15,344 nt of DNA from an uncultured Planctomycetales bacterium (lineage in GTDB: Bacteria > Planctomycetota > Planctomycetia > Isosphaerales > Isosphaeraceae), in the NCBI GenBank assembly GCA_937907525.1, contig CALCIB010000127.1, positions 1-15,344 of the forward strand, read 5' to 3'. A model generated the notes under the pieces. That model ran no database searches. It worked only from the letters and a program-made list of their open reading frames with translations, and had not been told where the DNA came from. The position numbers and the translations under genes are program-made. Of the stretch, positions 7,490 through 13,759 are shown one piece after another; the first letter of the stretch is position 1; each line of letters begins with the position of its first letter.

Positions 7490-7827
7490 CGCGCCGGCTC
7501 CGGGGCGAAGTCGACGGCTTCCTCGAGCGTCCATCCCCTGGGAAGCGAGAGCGTTCCTCGATCGATCTCCTCCCATTGCGATGGCGACACGTCCAGGACC
7601 AACAGCTTGTGCTCCGCCTCCGACCCGACGTTGAAGCGGAAAACGACCGGCTCGAACATGTCGTCGGTCATCTCGGCGAGCAACTCGTTGACGACGAGCA
7701 ATCGGATCTCACGATCCGAGGCGTGTTTTGGAAGGTAGAGGATTCTTTGGATTCCAGGATCGAGATCTCGATTCAAGGATACGTATCGTTTCGCCATCCG
7801 GTCTCGATCGAACTGGACGACGGCCAT
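7486..7827 (-). CDS. A1: unknown protein, first gene of the downstream A-B pair
   Basis: The 113-residue soluble protein is not a recognised family. Conserved blocks shared with A2 and A3 are the start (VVQFDRD..AK.Y), DPG...I.YLP, DREIRLL.VN, EHKLLVLDV.P.QWE.I and LP.GW.LE.A. A mixed alpha/beta fold is likely, with no signal peptide or membrane span. The start at 7827 has AGGAGA (7840-7835) seven bases upstream. About 62 of 113 positions equal A2 in an ungapped hand alignment. It overlaps B1 by four bases (GTGA). Its leader begins exactly where the upstream hicA loses its homology, so the A1-B1 unit seems to have replaced the 3' end of hicA. An antitoxin or partner role for B1 is inferred only from gene order and size. 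Confidence 0.72.
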   Translation of the reverse strand: MAVVQFDRDRMAKRYVSLNRDLDPGIQRILYLPKHASDREIRLLVVNELLAEMTDDMFEPVVFRFNVGSEAEHKLLVLDVSPSQWEEIDRGTLSLPRGWTLEEAVDFAPEPAR

Positions 7828-7987
7828 GATCGCGTCTCCTCGGTTGACGGGGGTTGTGAAGCGGGATCGTGACGATGCGCGTCCCGTCGGACATCACGAC
7901 GTGTTTCCCCCGGCGGCGGACGTGGAAACCGACCTTTTCCAGGGCGCGGACGGCGTCTAGGTGGTTGACGCCCGGAACCTTGGGCAT
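7709..7987 (-). pseudogene. hicA: HicA-type mRNA interferase toxin, 3' end lost
   Basis: HicA toxins are small double-stranded-RNA-binding-fold ribonucleases of about 60-85 residues. Residues 1-46 match well: MPKVPGVNHLDAVRALEKVGF, then RRRGKHVVM with the presumed catalytic His at 29, and RIVTIPLHNP. After Pro46 (7850) the expected KKGTLRSIIRQAGL-type ending is absent. The frame instead runs out of frame through the leader and first third of A1 to a stop at 7709, giving a foreign Arg-rich tail. The start at 7987 lies two bases after the hicB stop, so the normal operon order is kept. The toxin is probably inactive because the last strand/helix element is missing, although the His is retained. 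An active protein with a substituted tail cannot be excluded. Confidence 0.7.
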
Positions 7988-7989
7988 GG

Positions 7990-8175
7990 TTAAACGGAGA
8001 CCTCGACCTCGCGGACCTCGGCCTCGGCGGCCACTTCGAGGTACTCGCGGATGGCCTCGGCGATGTTCCGAAGCGCCTCGGCCTCGGTCTCCCCCTGGGA
8101 GCAGCACCCCGGAAGGCCGGGCACCCAGACGCTGTAGCCCTCTTCCGAACGATGAAGCGCGACCTTGTAAATCAT
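7990..8175 (-). CDS. hicB: HicB-type antitoxin
   Basis: The 61-residue protein matches the HicB partial RNase H-like fold: MIYKVALHRSEEGYSVWVPG, LPGCCSQGETEAEALRNI, then AEAIREYLE. HicB proteins of this short kind bind and neutralise HicA and may repress their own promoter. The start at 8175 follows GGAGGT (8186-8181) with five bases of spacing. The stop is two bases from the hicA start, so the two are one transcript. The last residues (AEAEVREVEVSV) form a short strand without the separate DNA-binding domain seen in longer HicB proteins. As its toxin partner is truncated, this may be a relic antitoxin. Confidence 0.88.
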   Translation of the reverse strand: MIYKVALHRSEEGYSVWVPGLPGCCSQGETEAEALRNIAEAIREYLEVAAEAEVREVEVSV

Positions 8176-8193
8176 CGCGGACCTCCCGTGTCC

Positions 8194-8223
8194 AGTTTAT
8201 CGCGTCCGCGCCGGACGGGACAA
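8194..8223 (-). promoter_or_regulatory. Possible hicBA promoter
   Basis: On the minus strand TTGTCC (8223-8218) and TAAACT (8199-8194) are spaced by 18 bases, each matching four of six consensus positions. The -10-like box is 18 bases upstream of hicB codon 1. A GTCC-GGC-GCGGAC imperfect dyad lies within the spacer and could be a repressor site. Confidence 0.35.
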
Positions 8224-8268
8224 GTCGGCGCGGCATTGAGAAACGCCATGGACGGGGGAACCCCTCCG

Positions 8269-8290
8269 CCTGGCAAACGGGTTCGCCAGG
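8269..8290. repeat. 22-base near-perfect palindrome between the decayed gene and hicB
   Basis: CCTGGCAAAC-gg-GTTCGCCAGG pairs over ten bases with one G-T mismatch. It lies 76 bases after the stop of the decayed gene and 94 bases before hicB. It could be a factor-independent stop hairpin or a binding site. No T tract follows on the minus strand. Confidence 0.4.
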
Positions 8291-8365
8291 CCCGACCGTG
8301 GATCATTGAACCGAGACTTCTTGGGAGCGGCGCGCGATCCGCGACATCGCGAGGTTGGGGCCGAT

Positions 8366-8901
8366 TCAATCGGCTTCTCGTAGCGAGGGCAACGATTGCG
8401 GCGAGATTTGTCCTTGGCACAACAGCGACAAATACGACGCCAAGAGCCGTTCGTCGAAATTGGCGGAGTCGGCAAGAAATGGGACCGCCTCTTCAAAGGC
8501 GTGCTGAACGTGTTCCGGGGTGGACTTGGGCCAAATCCGAAACCGATCGATTCTGGGTTCGTCGTCTGGTATATATGTTTGAATCTAAACGAGGTCGTCG
8601 CTTCTCCGTTGAAGGCGGCTTCGATGAATCGCTTTCTTGATACCCATAAACAGTCAAATGAATTCGGATCGCCTTTGACGTCTCTCTTGTCGGCCGCCAA
8701 AAGTACTTCGTGATACGGAAAATCATCAAGAATCAATTCGATACGCTTTGATTTAAATTGTCCCAATCCAAGGAGCCGTTCGAGATCGTCGCGCTCAAAA
8801 ACAAGTCCGTCTAGGCCGCGCAGCCAACATTGCATGACGGCGAAGGTGGCGGCCGCGCGGTGTTGACGTCGAGCGCCTTCGCGAAAATCGATTTGTTACA
8901 T
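8366..8901 (-). pseudogene. Decayed gene of unknown function with apparent 2-base frameshift
   Basis: A protein-like reading runs from ATG 8835 (MQCWLRGLDGLVFERDDLER, LLGLGQFKSKRIELILDDF, EVLLAADKRDVKGD) to about 8570. Protein-like sequence then continues in another frame (PDDEPRIDRFRIWPKSTPE, HVQHAFEEAVPFLADSANF, DERLLASYLSLLCQGQ) to a TGA at 8366. The two parts join if one TA unit is removed from the TATATAT tract at 8570-8576 (KHIPDDEP). The uninterrupted frame after 8570 gives Pro/Arg/Ser-rich nonsense. The 5' end is also doubtful. An in-frame ATG at 8901 with GAGGA six bases upstream is followed at once by TAA (8898-8896). Alternatively SIFAKALDVNTA in another frame joins at the CGCGCG tract (8854-8859). 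No family recognised. The segment is clearly richer in A+T than its neighbours, which suggests foreign origin. Confidence 0.5.
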
Positions 8902-9082
8902 CTCGGTTCCTCGATCAAAACACATGCACGCCCGAGGAGGGGCCTCGCGCTGGGTTGGGTTCGTCTGATGGTCGAAATTCTATCCAATTATAAAGATCAA
9001 CTCGTGTCATTCAATTGGGAATCCGTTGCGTCGCCGCGAATTTCGCGTCCTTGAGAGGGGGGCATCCGCGATGGATCACGAA

Positions 9083-9589
9083 TCAAGCGTAAATCGGGAA
9101 CCTGTCGACGGCGATCTCGACGACTTTCGAGAATTGACGTCCCGATCCCGACTCGCCAAGCCATTTCCAAAGATCGAATCGATAACCGGCCGGGTATTCT
9201 ACGGGGGCGTCGTGCGGCCAGGGGTATTCGGGGTTCGGGCCGTCGCCGGCCAGGGCGGGGGCCAGCTTCTCCAGGTCATACGCCCTGGGGGAGACGTGTC
9301 GTATCCAGGTCTGGAACTGCTTGAACTCGCGGAACTCGAAGGTCGCGGCGACGAGGGCCTGGCGCGACCCGCCGGTGCCGCCCAGGGCTTTCAGGAATGA
9401 GACGAGGCCCGCGTGCTTCTTGGCGGGAGGGGCTCCGGTTCGCCAAAAATACGCCTTGGCGATCTTCTCCCCGGCCATCTGGAGGTAGTGGAGTTGATGG
9501 CACGGCGCGACCGCGTTGCGGCGAAGCAGGCGGAGGACGTCGAGGTCGGATCGGGCCTGCCTCCACCACGTCGCCTGGCTCGGGTTCAC
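9083..9589 (-). CDS. B2: HEPN-like protein of the duplicated A-B unit
   Basis: This 168-residue paralogue of B1 has the same helical N-terminal part (QARSDLDVLRLL, CHQLHYLQMAGEKIAKAY, KKHAGLVSFLKALG). It also has an identical 20-residue block centred on GPNPEYPWPHD at about 111-130, the aromatic segment YRFDLWKWL and the same last nine residues (AVDRFPIYA). The strictly kept Pro/Trp-rich block suggests a functional site, but which one is unknown. The HEPN assignment rests on pattern resemblance only; HEPN proteins often pair with a small partner that blocks their RNase activity. The ATG at 9589 overlaps the stop of A2 (ATGA). Homology to the B1 copy continues about 20 bases past the stop codon and then fades. 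Confidence 0.75.
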   Translation of the reverse strand: MNPSQATWWRQARSDLDVLRLLRRNAVAPCHQLHYLQMAGEKIAKAYFWRTGAPPAKKHAGLVSFLKALGGTGGSRQALVAATFEFREFKQFQTWIRHVSPRAYDLEKLAPALAGDGPNPEYPWPHDAPVEYPAGYRFDLWKWLGESGSGRQFSKVVEIAVDRFPIYA

Positions 9590-9927
9590 TGGCCGCGCCT
9601 CCGGTTGAAGGCGATCGCGCCTTCAAGCGCCCAGCCTTTTGGAAGCGGGATTTCCCCGCGGGAGATGGCCTCCCACTGTCTCGGCGTCACGTCCAGGACG
9701 AGCAGCTTGTGCTCCTCCTCGGCGCCGACGTCGACGCCGTAGTCGAGCGGTTCGAGCGACTCGTCGGTCATGTCCGCGATCAGGGTGTTGACCTCGAGAA
9801 GTCGAATTTCACGGTCGGGCGCGTCGGCGGGGAGGTAGTAGACCGTCCGCGCCCCCGGATCGACCTTGAGGTGTTGGTAGGCGTACCACTTCGCCTTGGA
9901 ATCGCGGTCGAATTGCACGACGGCCAT
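9586..9927 (-). CDS. A2: unknown protein, first gene of the upstream A-B pair
   Basis: The 113-residue paralogue of A1 has the blocks MAVVQFDRD, VDPG, DREIRLLEVN, EEHKLLVLDVTPRQWEAI and LPKGW. The start at 9927 is well fixed by AGGAGG (9940-9935) seven bases upstream; longer in-frame readings to 10047 run back into A3. It overlaps B2 by four bases and lies 77 bases after A3, so A3-A2-B2 may be a single transcript. No catalytic motif is obvious. The strongly kept EHKLLVLDV strand and the QWE..I..G...LP.GW segment look like a structural core. Possibilities are an antitoxin, a chaperone-like partner or a regulator for B2. None is shown by the sequence. Confidence 0.75.
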   Translation of the reverse strand: MAVVQFDRDSKAKWYAYQHLKVDPGARTVYYLPADAPDREIRLLEVNTLIADMTDESLEPLDYGVDVGAEEEHKLLVLDVTPRQWEAISRGEIPLPKGWALEGAIAFNRRRGQ

Positions 9928-10004
9928 GATCGAACCTCCTCCCCGCGCTTGACCTCGCGAACCGAGCCGCGAGTACGGTTGAGAAACCGAACTGGCAAGG
10001 CGCG

Positions 10005-10376
10005 CTAGAATTCGCCCACGAGGTCGTCGTCGTCGTCCGGCGTGCATTCCAGGACTTCCGCGTCACGGAGCGTCCATCCCCTCGGAAGGTGGCGTTCACT
10101 CTGGTAAAGGGCCTCCCACCGACTCGGAGTCACGTTCAGAACGACCAGCTTGTGCTTCGACTCAGACCCGGCGCCCATGCCGAAGTCGATCGATTCCAGC
10201 GATCCAACGTCCGTGTCGTCGAAGCCGGAAAGTCCTCTCACCACCAGGAGGCGGATTTCACGCTCTGGCGCGTTTCCGGGGAGGTGAAGGATCAACTGGA
10301 TTTGCGGATCGGTCTCGCGATACATCGATGCGTACCGTTTCGCGGCTTGGACTCGATCGAACGGAACGTCGGCCAT
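10005..10376 (-). CDS. A3: solo, diverged member of family A with acidic tail
   Basis: The 123-residue protein shares the family A frame: ADVPFDRVQAAKRYASMYRE, DPQIQLILHLP, EREIRLLVV, KHKLVVLNVTPSRWEAL and LPRGWTL. It is clearly more distant from A1 and A2 than those are from each other. It ends in an acidic stretch (TPDDDDDLVGEF) the others lack, and it has no B gene directly behind it, A2 following instead. The start at 10376 has AGGAGA (10389-10384) seven bases upstream; an in-frame GTG at 10382 would use too short a spacing. Its leader (GAGGAGACGTGATCATGGCC) is almost the same as that of A1, evidence that the duplications carried the ribosome binding site along. Function unknown. Confidence 0.7.
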   Translation of the reverse strand: MADVPFDRVQAAKRYASMYRETDPQIQLILHLPGNAPEREIRLLVVRGLSGFDDTDVGSLESIDFGMGAGSESKHKLVVLNVTPSRWEALYQSERHLPRGWTLRDAEVLECTPDDDDDLVGEF

Positions 10377-10421
10377 GATCACGTCTCCTCGCCCGACCCC
10401 CCCGCCGACTCGTCGCGGAGG

Positions 10422-10676
10422 TCAGGCCCCGGCGGGTTGTCTGGGGGCGGGGGCGCCGCGAAGGATGCCTTCCGAACTCAAGTCTTCGTCCACGTCGGGC
10501 CAATGGACGCCGTATCCGCCTCCGGCGATCCTCCAGTTCGCCCGCTGCCCCGGGGTGGCGTGGAGGAGGCGGGGGTACCAGGCCAGGGGTACGCTCACCG
10601 CGCGGCCGTCGAGCAACTCGATCCGCAACTCGTCCTCGCTCACCGCGACGTCCACGATCTTCTCGCCAGGGCTCAT
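10422..10676 (-). CDS. DUF2442 domain protein (partner of DUF4160)
   Basis: The 84-residue protein matches DUF2442 closely: VDVAVSEDELRIELLDGRAV, then SVPLAWYPRLLHATPGQRAN, WRIAGGGYGVHWPDVDEDLS and SEGIL. DUF2442 genes very often directly follow DUF4160 genes, and the pair has been regarded as toxin-antitoxin-like, though the mode of action is not settled. The start at 10676 lies three bases after the stop of the DUF4160 reading frame, so translation was probably coupled. With the partner interrupted by a stop codon, expression of this gene may now be reduced. The Pro/Ala-rich last 12 residues are outside the domain. Confidence 0.88.
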   Translation of the reverse strand: MSPGEKIVDVAVSEDELRIELLDGRAVSVPLAWYPRLLHATPGQRANWRIAGGGYGVHWPDVDEDLSSEGILRGAPAPRQPAGA

Positions 10677-10679
10677 GCC

Positions 10680-10922
10680 TTACGTCTCCCCTCCCAGATG
10701 GGTCCGCCAGGCCGCCATCAACGCCGCCTGGTTCTCCGTCAACAGTCGCTCGATCGTCCGAAGCTCGTTCGGCTTGAAACCCAGGTTACGGGCCAGCGCC
10801 ACCGGATCGAGCCAGAACTTGGCGGACAGGTCGTCACGGTCGACGTGGACGTGTGGCGGCTCGGCCAGGTCGTGACTATAGAAATAGGCCCGCTACGGGC
10901 CGGCGCGCAAGACGGTCGGCAT
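10680..10922 (-). pseudogene. DUF4160 domain gene with in-frame TAG at codon 10
   Basis: Reading from ATG 10922 gives MPTVLRAGP, then TAG at 10895-10893, then RAYFYSHDLAEPPHVHVDRD, then LSAKFWLDPVALARNLGFKP and NELRTIERLLTENQ, ending with TAA at 10682-10680. That is the DUF4160 pattern over its whole usual length of about 80 codons. Only one position is bad, where the family normally has an aromatic residue (Tyr TAC to TAG is one change). The start has AGGGGG (10935-10930) seven bases upstream. No good restart codon exists soon after the stop, so the product is a nine-residue stub unless TAG is read through. The rest shows no further damage, which suggests a recent mutation or a sequencing error. 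Confidence 0.8.
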
Positions 10923-10940
10923 CACCGAGCCCCCTGAGTC

Positions 10941-10964
10941 TCATCGTAGCCGGGGCGCCTTCAT
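10941..10964 (-). other. Seven-codon micro reading frame with strong ribosome binding site
   Basis: ATG at 10964 with GGAGGT (10977-10972) seven bases upstream opens the frame MKAPRLR, then TGA. It lies between the metX stop (10991) and the DUF4160 start (10922). It could be a leader peptide, the cut-off start of a lost gene, or chance. Nothing else supports it. Confidence 0.25.
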
Positions 10965-10990
10965 GTCGCAAACCTCCGTCCGTCTCGGAA

Positions 10991-12154
10991 TCACGTCCCG
11001 TCGCGGTGGTCGAGCATCTCGTGGATGTGGGGGGTGAAGAGGCGGGGCTCCAGGAGGAAGGCGTCGTGGCCCTTGTCGGAGTGGACGGTGATCCAGAGGA
11101 AGGGGACCTCGGCCGCCTTCAAGGGGCGGACGAGCTTGCGCTGTTGCTCGCGGTCGAAGATGTGGTCGCTGTCGATGCTGAAGATCAGGAACTCCTGGTC
11201 CTTGCAGCGGCGGAAGGCGTCGCGAAGGTCGGTGGCGCGGGCCTCCTTCGCCAGGTCGAACCACTGCCAGGCGTCGAGCAGGCGGAGATAGGAGTTCGCG
11301 TCGAACCGCTTCACGAACTTCCGGCCCTGGTGGAGCATGTACGATTCCACCGGATGGTTCATCTCGTACCAGCCGTGCGGCGGCTTCTGGCTGACGATCT
11401 CGGCGCGGGCGCGGATGCGGAGCGCCTCGGGGGAGATGAACGTCTTGTGGGCGATCCGGCGCGCCAGGGCCAGGCCCATTTCCGGCCGCGCGCCGGCGTG
11501 GTAGTCGCCGCCGTGGAAGTTGGGGTCGGCCTCGATGGCCGTCACCTGCTCGAAGTTCAACAACCGCTGATCGATCGTCGTCTCCACCCCCGCGCCGATC
11601 GACACCACGAAATGGACGCGCTCGGGGTGGATCAGGGCCGTCAAGAGCGCCAGGAACCCGCCGATCGACGGGCCGACGACCGCGTGCAGCTTCTCGACGC
11701 CCAGGTGGTCCAGCAGCTTCATCTGCGACTCCACCACGTCGCGCATCCGAAGGACCGGGAACGTCGAACCCCACGGCAGGCCGGTGGCCGGGTCGATCGA
11801 GGCCGGGCCGGTGGAGCCGTAGCAGCCGCCGAGGTAGTTGGCGCAGACGACGCAGTACTTGTCGGTGTCCAGCGCCTTGCCGGGGCCGATGAAGTCGTCC
11901 CACCAGCCGGCGCGCATCTCCTTGGTCCAGCGGCCGTCGAGCCCCGGAACGTGGGCGTTCCAGCCCGCGGCGTGCTGCGAGCCGGTCATCGCGTGGTAAA
12001 GCAGGACGACGTTGGAGCGGTCGGCGTTCACCCGGCCGTAGGTCTCATAGGCCAGCGTGAACCGCGGCATCGGCGGCCCGACGCACAAGACCAGCGGGTC
12101 CGCCGGGTCGTCGAACTCGAAGAACCGCGTCTGGGTCTCGAAGGCGTGGGTCAT
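10991..12154 (-). CDS. metX: Homoserine O-acyltransferase MetX (acetyltransferase type)
   Basis: The 387-residue alpha/beta-hydrolase-fold enzyme moves an acyl group (usually acetyl, from acetyl-CoA) to the hydroxyl of L-homoserine, activating it for sulphur addition in methionine synthesis. Family marks are clear: NVVLLYHAMTGSQHAAG at 48-64, NYLGGCYGSTGP at 106-117, the nucleophile elbow GPSIGG with Ser163, and the triad partners Asp330 (IDSDHIF) and His363 (KGHDAFL). Length is normal. The ATG at 12154 begins the conserved region; no clear Shine-Dalgarno is seen. Some members use succinyl-CoA instead, which cannot be told by eye. metY, the next enzyme, lies upstream on the same strand, with a beta-helix gene between them. 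Confidence 0.93.
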   Translation of the reverse strand: MTHAFETQTRFFEFDDPADPLVLCVGPPMPRFTLAYETYGRVNADRSNVVLLYHAMTGSQHAAGWNAHVPGLDGRWTKEMRAGWWDDFIGPGKALDTDKYCVVCANYLGGCYGSTGPASIDPATGLPWGSTFPVLRMRDVVESQMKLLDHLGVEKLHAVVGPSIGGFLALLTALIHPERVHFVVSIGAGVETTIDQRLLNFEQVTAIEADPNFHGGDYHAGARPEMGLALARRIAHKTFISPEALRIRARAEIVSQKPPHGWYEMNHPVESYMLHQGRKFVKRFDANSYLRLLDAWQWFDLAKEARATDLRDAFRRCKDQEFLIFSIDSDHIFDREQQRKLVRPLKAAEVPFLWITVHSDKGHDAFLLEPRLFTPHIHEMLDHRDGT

Positions 12155-12279
12155 GGGGTAAGATCGCGAATGGCTTGGGGAAGCGGCGGGGAGGATCAAG
12201 GCTCGATCTTCCAAGCGGCGACGACCCGCCGGATCCCATCGTACCGTTCGTCGTCCATCCGCCAAACCCGCCGCCCCGG

Positions 12280-13635
12280 TCACGGAGTCGGGGAGGACGG
12301 CGAGGACGCGCCGGCAGGGTCGGCGCGATCCGGCTCCGCGGCGTCGAGCGCTTCGAGGGTTCGCTCCCGACCGTCGCGCTGGAGGAGGATTCGGCCGGTG
12401 ACGTCTCGGACCACGTCCGCGGGGCGACTCCCCTTGGGACCGCGAACGAAGAACGGCGGGCGATCGACCTCGTCCTTCACGGTCACCCGATCGAAGTGGA
12501 GGTTGCCGGCCGGACGGCCGGCCAGGTCGGTGCCTTGCAGGTAGAGCGGCGCGAAGAACGAATCATGCCGGGCGCAATCGCGAAACGTCACGTCCTCCAG
12601 GTCGATCCGGATCGCGTCGCAGGGATTGAACTGCACCGACAGCCCGGCCATCGCGTCGCCCTCGGCGAGGAAGCGGACGAGCCGAAGCCGGCCCGACGGC
12701 GGATCCTCGGGCGCGCTGACGAGGTGGACGGCGTGCTGGGCGTTGCCGCGCGAGACGCAGTCCTCCAGCGTGATCGAGACCGGCCGGGAGCGTCCGGCGA
12801 GCGATTGCAGGCAAAGTTGGTAGCCGGTCCCCGCGTTGCCGACGGCCACGCAACGTCTCGCCACGCAATTGACGAGCACGTCGGCCGGGTCGTTGGGCTC
12901 GAAATCGACGCCCGCCTGGGGATCCGTCCCGTCCGTGTCGCGCAGCAGGCAATCCTCGATGAGCAAATTCTCGGCGCTGATGACGCTGATCCCCTGGCGG
13001 TGGTTGGCGTGGCAATCGACGCCTCGGATCACGACGTCGCGATTGGGGATCTTATCCGACCCGGTGCCGAGGTAAATGCCGTCGCCGCCGGTCTTCTCGA
13101 TGCGAAGGTTTTCGACCCGCGCGTCGCGACAGCCGAGGAACGCCAGGCCGTGCCGCCATTCCGATCGCTCGTAATCGGCGGACTGGTAATCCTCTTTCCG
13201 CATCCGGATGACCGGCGGCTCGCCCGCGTCGTCCTTCTCGCCGCGCACGATCACGCGCTCGCGGTGGTCGAAGGTGAGCAGGCACTCGCCCTTCCCTCGG
13301 AAAGCGCCCTTCAGCGCGACGAGTTCCACGCCGCTTTCGAGGACGATTTCCTGCCCGCCGACGCCTGACAGGGGCCCCGTCACCCAGGGCGACGCCTGGC
13401 GGTCGATGACGAGCCGCTCGACCTTCGAGTCGATCGCCTTCTGGAGAATGGCCGTGGAATCGTCCGGATCGAACCCCCACCACGACGCGCGGGCCTCGTG
13501 GCGACGGCCCTCCAGTACCTCGGCCACCAGCCCCGGACGACTCGGGCCCTCGTCCGCCGCGGTGGCGGTCATCGGCGAAACCGCGGCCAGGAAACTCATC
13601 CAGCCCATCGCGAGGGATCGAATCAGAATACGCAT
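12280..13635 (-). CDS. Secreted right-handed parallel beta-helix protein
   Basis: The 451-residue protein has a signal peptide (RILIRSLAMGWMSFLAAVSP, likely cut after TATA at about residue 26). A beta-helix made of irregular coils covers about residues 60-400, as seen in GVELVALKGAFRGKGECLLTF, RVIVRGEKDD, ARVENLRIEKTGGDGIYLGT, RDVVIRGVDCHANHRQGISV and ENLLIEDCLLRD. Such folds bind or cleave polysaccharides, and no catalytic pattern can be assigned. The C-terminus is Ala/Ser/Pro-rich (AGASSPSSPTP). The start at 13635 rather than 13671 puts the basic N-region directly at the start of the signal peptide. It sits between metY and metX with gaps of 162 and 125 bases and has no clear link to methionine synthesis. 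It is unrelated in detail to the larger beta-helix protein at 937-3579. Confidence 0.8.
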   Translation of the reverse strand: MRILIRSLAMGWMSFLAAVSPMTATAADEGPSRPGLVAEVLEGRRHEARASWWGFDPDDSTAILQKAIDSKVERLVIDRQASPWVTGPLSGVGGQEIVLESGVELVALKGAFRGKGECLLTFDHRERVIVRGEKDDAGEPPVIRMRKEDYQSADYERSEWRHGLAFLGCRDARVENLRIEKTGGDGIYLGTGSDKIPNRDVVIRGVDCHANHRQGISVISAENLLIEDCLLRDTDGTDPQAGVDFEPNDPADVLVNCVARRCVAVGNAGTGYQLCLQSLAGRSRPVSITLEDCVSRGNAQHAVHLVSAPEDPPSGRLRLVRFLAEGDAMAGLSVQFNPCDAIRIDLEDVTFRDCARHDSFFAPLYLQGTDLAGRPAGNLHFDRVTVKDEVDRPPFFVRGPKGSRPADVVRDVTGRILLQRDGRERTLEALDAAEPDRADPAGASSPSSPTP

Positions 13636-13759
13636 GGACGACAGCCTACCGAGCCCCACCACGACGATCAAGAGGCCCGGAGTCCGGCGGATGACCGCGA
13701 AGGCCGCCTCGTCCGACGCCGTCGAGGACGTCGTGGAACAGGTCGAGCGGATCGAAGTC

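Noticed and set aside
8197..8565. Continuation of the frame starting at 8835 beyond the TATATAT tract
   Set aside because: The translation becomes Pro/Arg/Ser-rich and unlike a protein, whereas another frame in the same stretch gives a sensible sequence ending at 8366.
10853..12544. 563-codon plus-strand frame opposite metX
   Set aside because: It is antisense to a clear MetX with an intact catalytic triad. Its composition (Val/Glu/Gly/Arg) is typical of antisense frames in GC-rich DNA.
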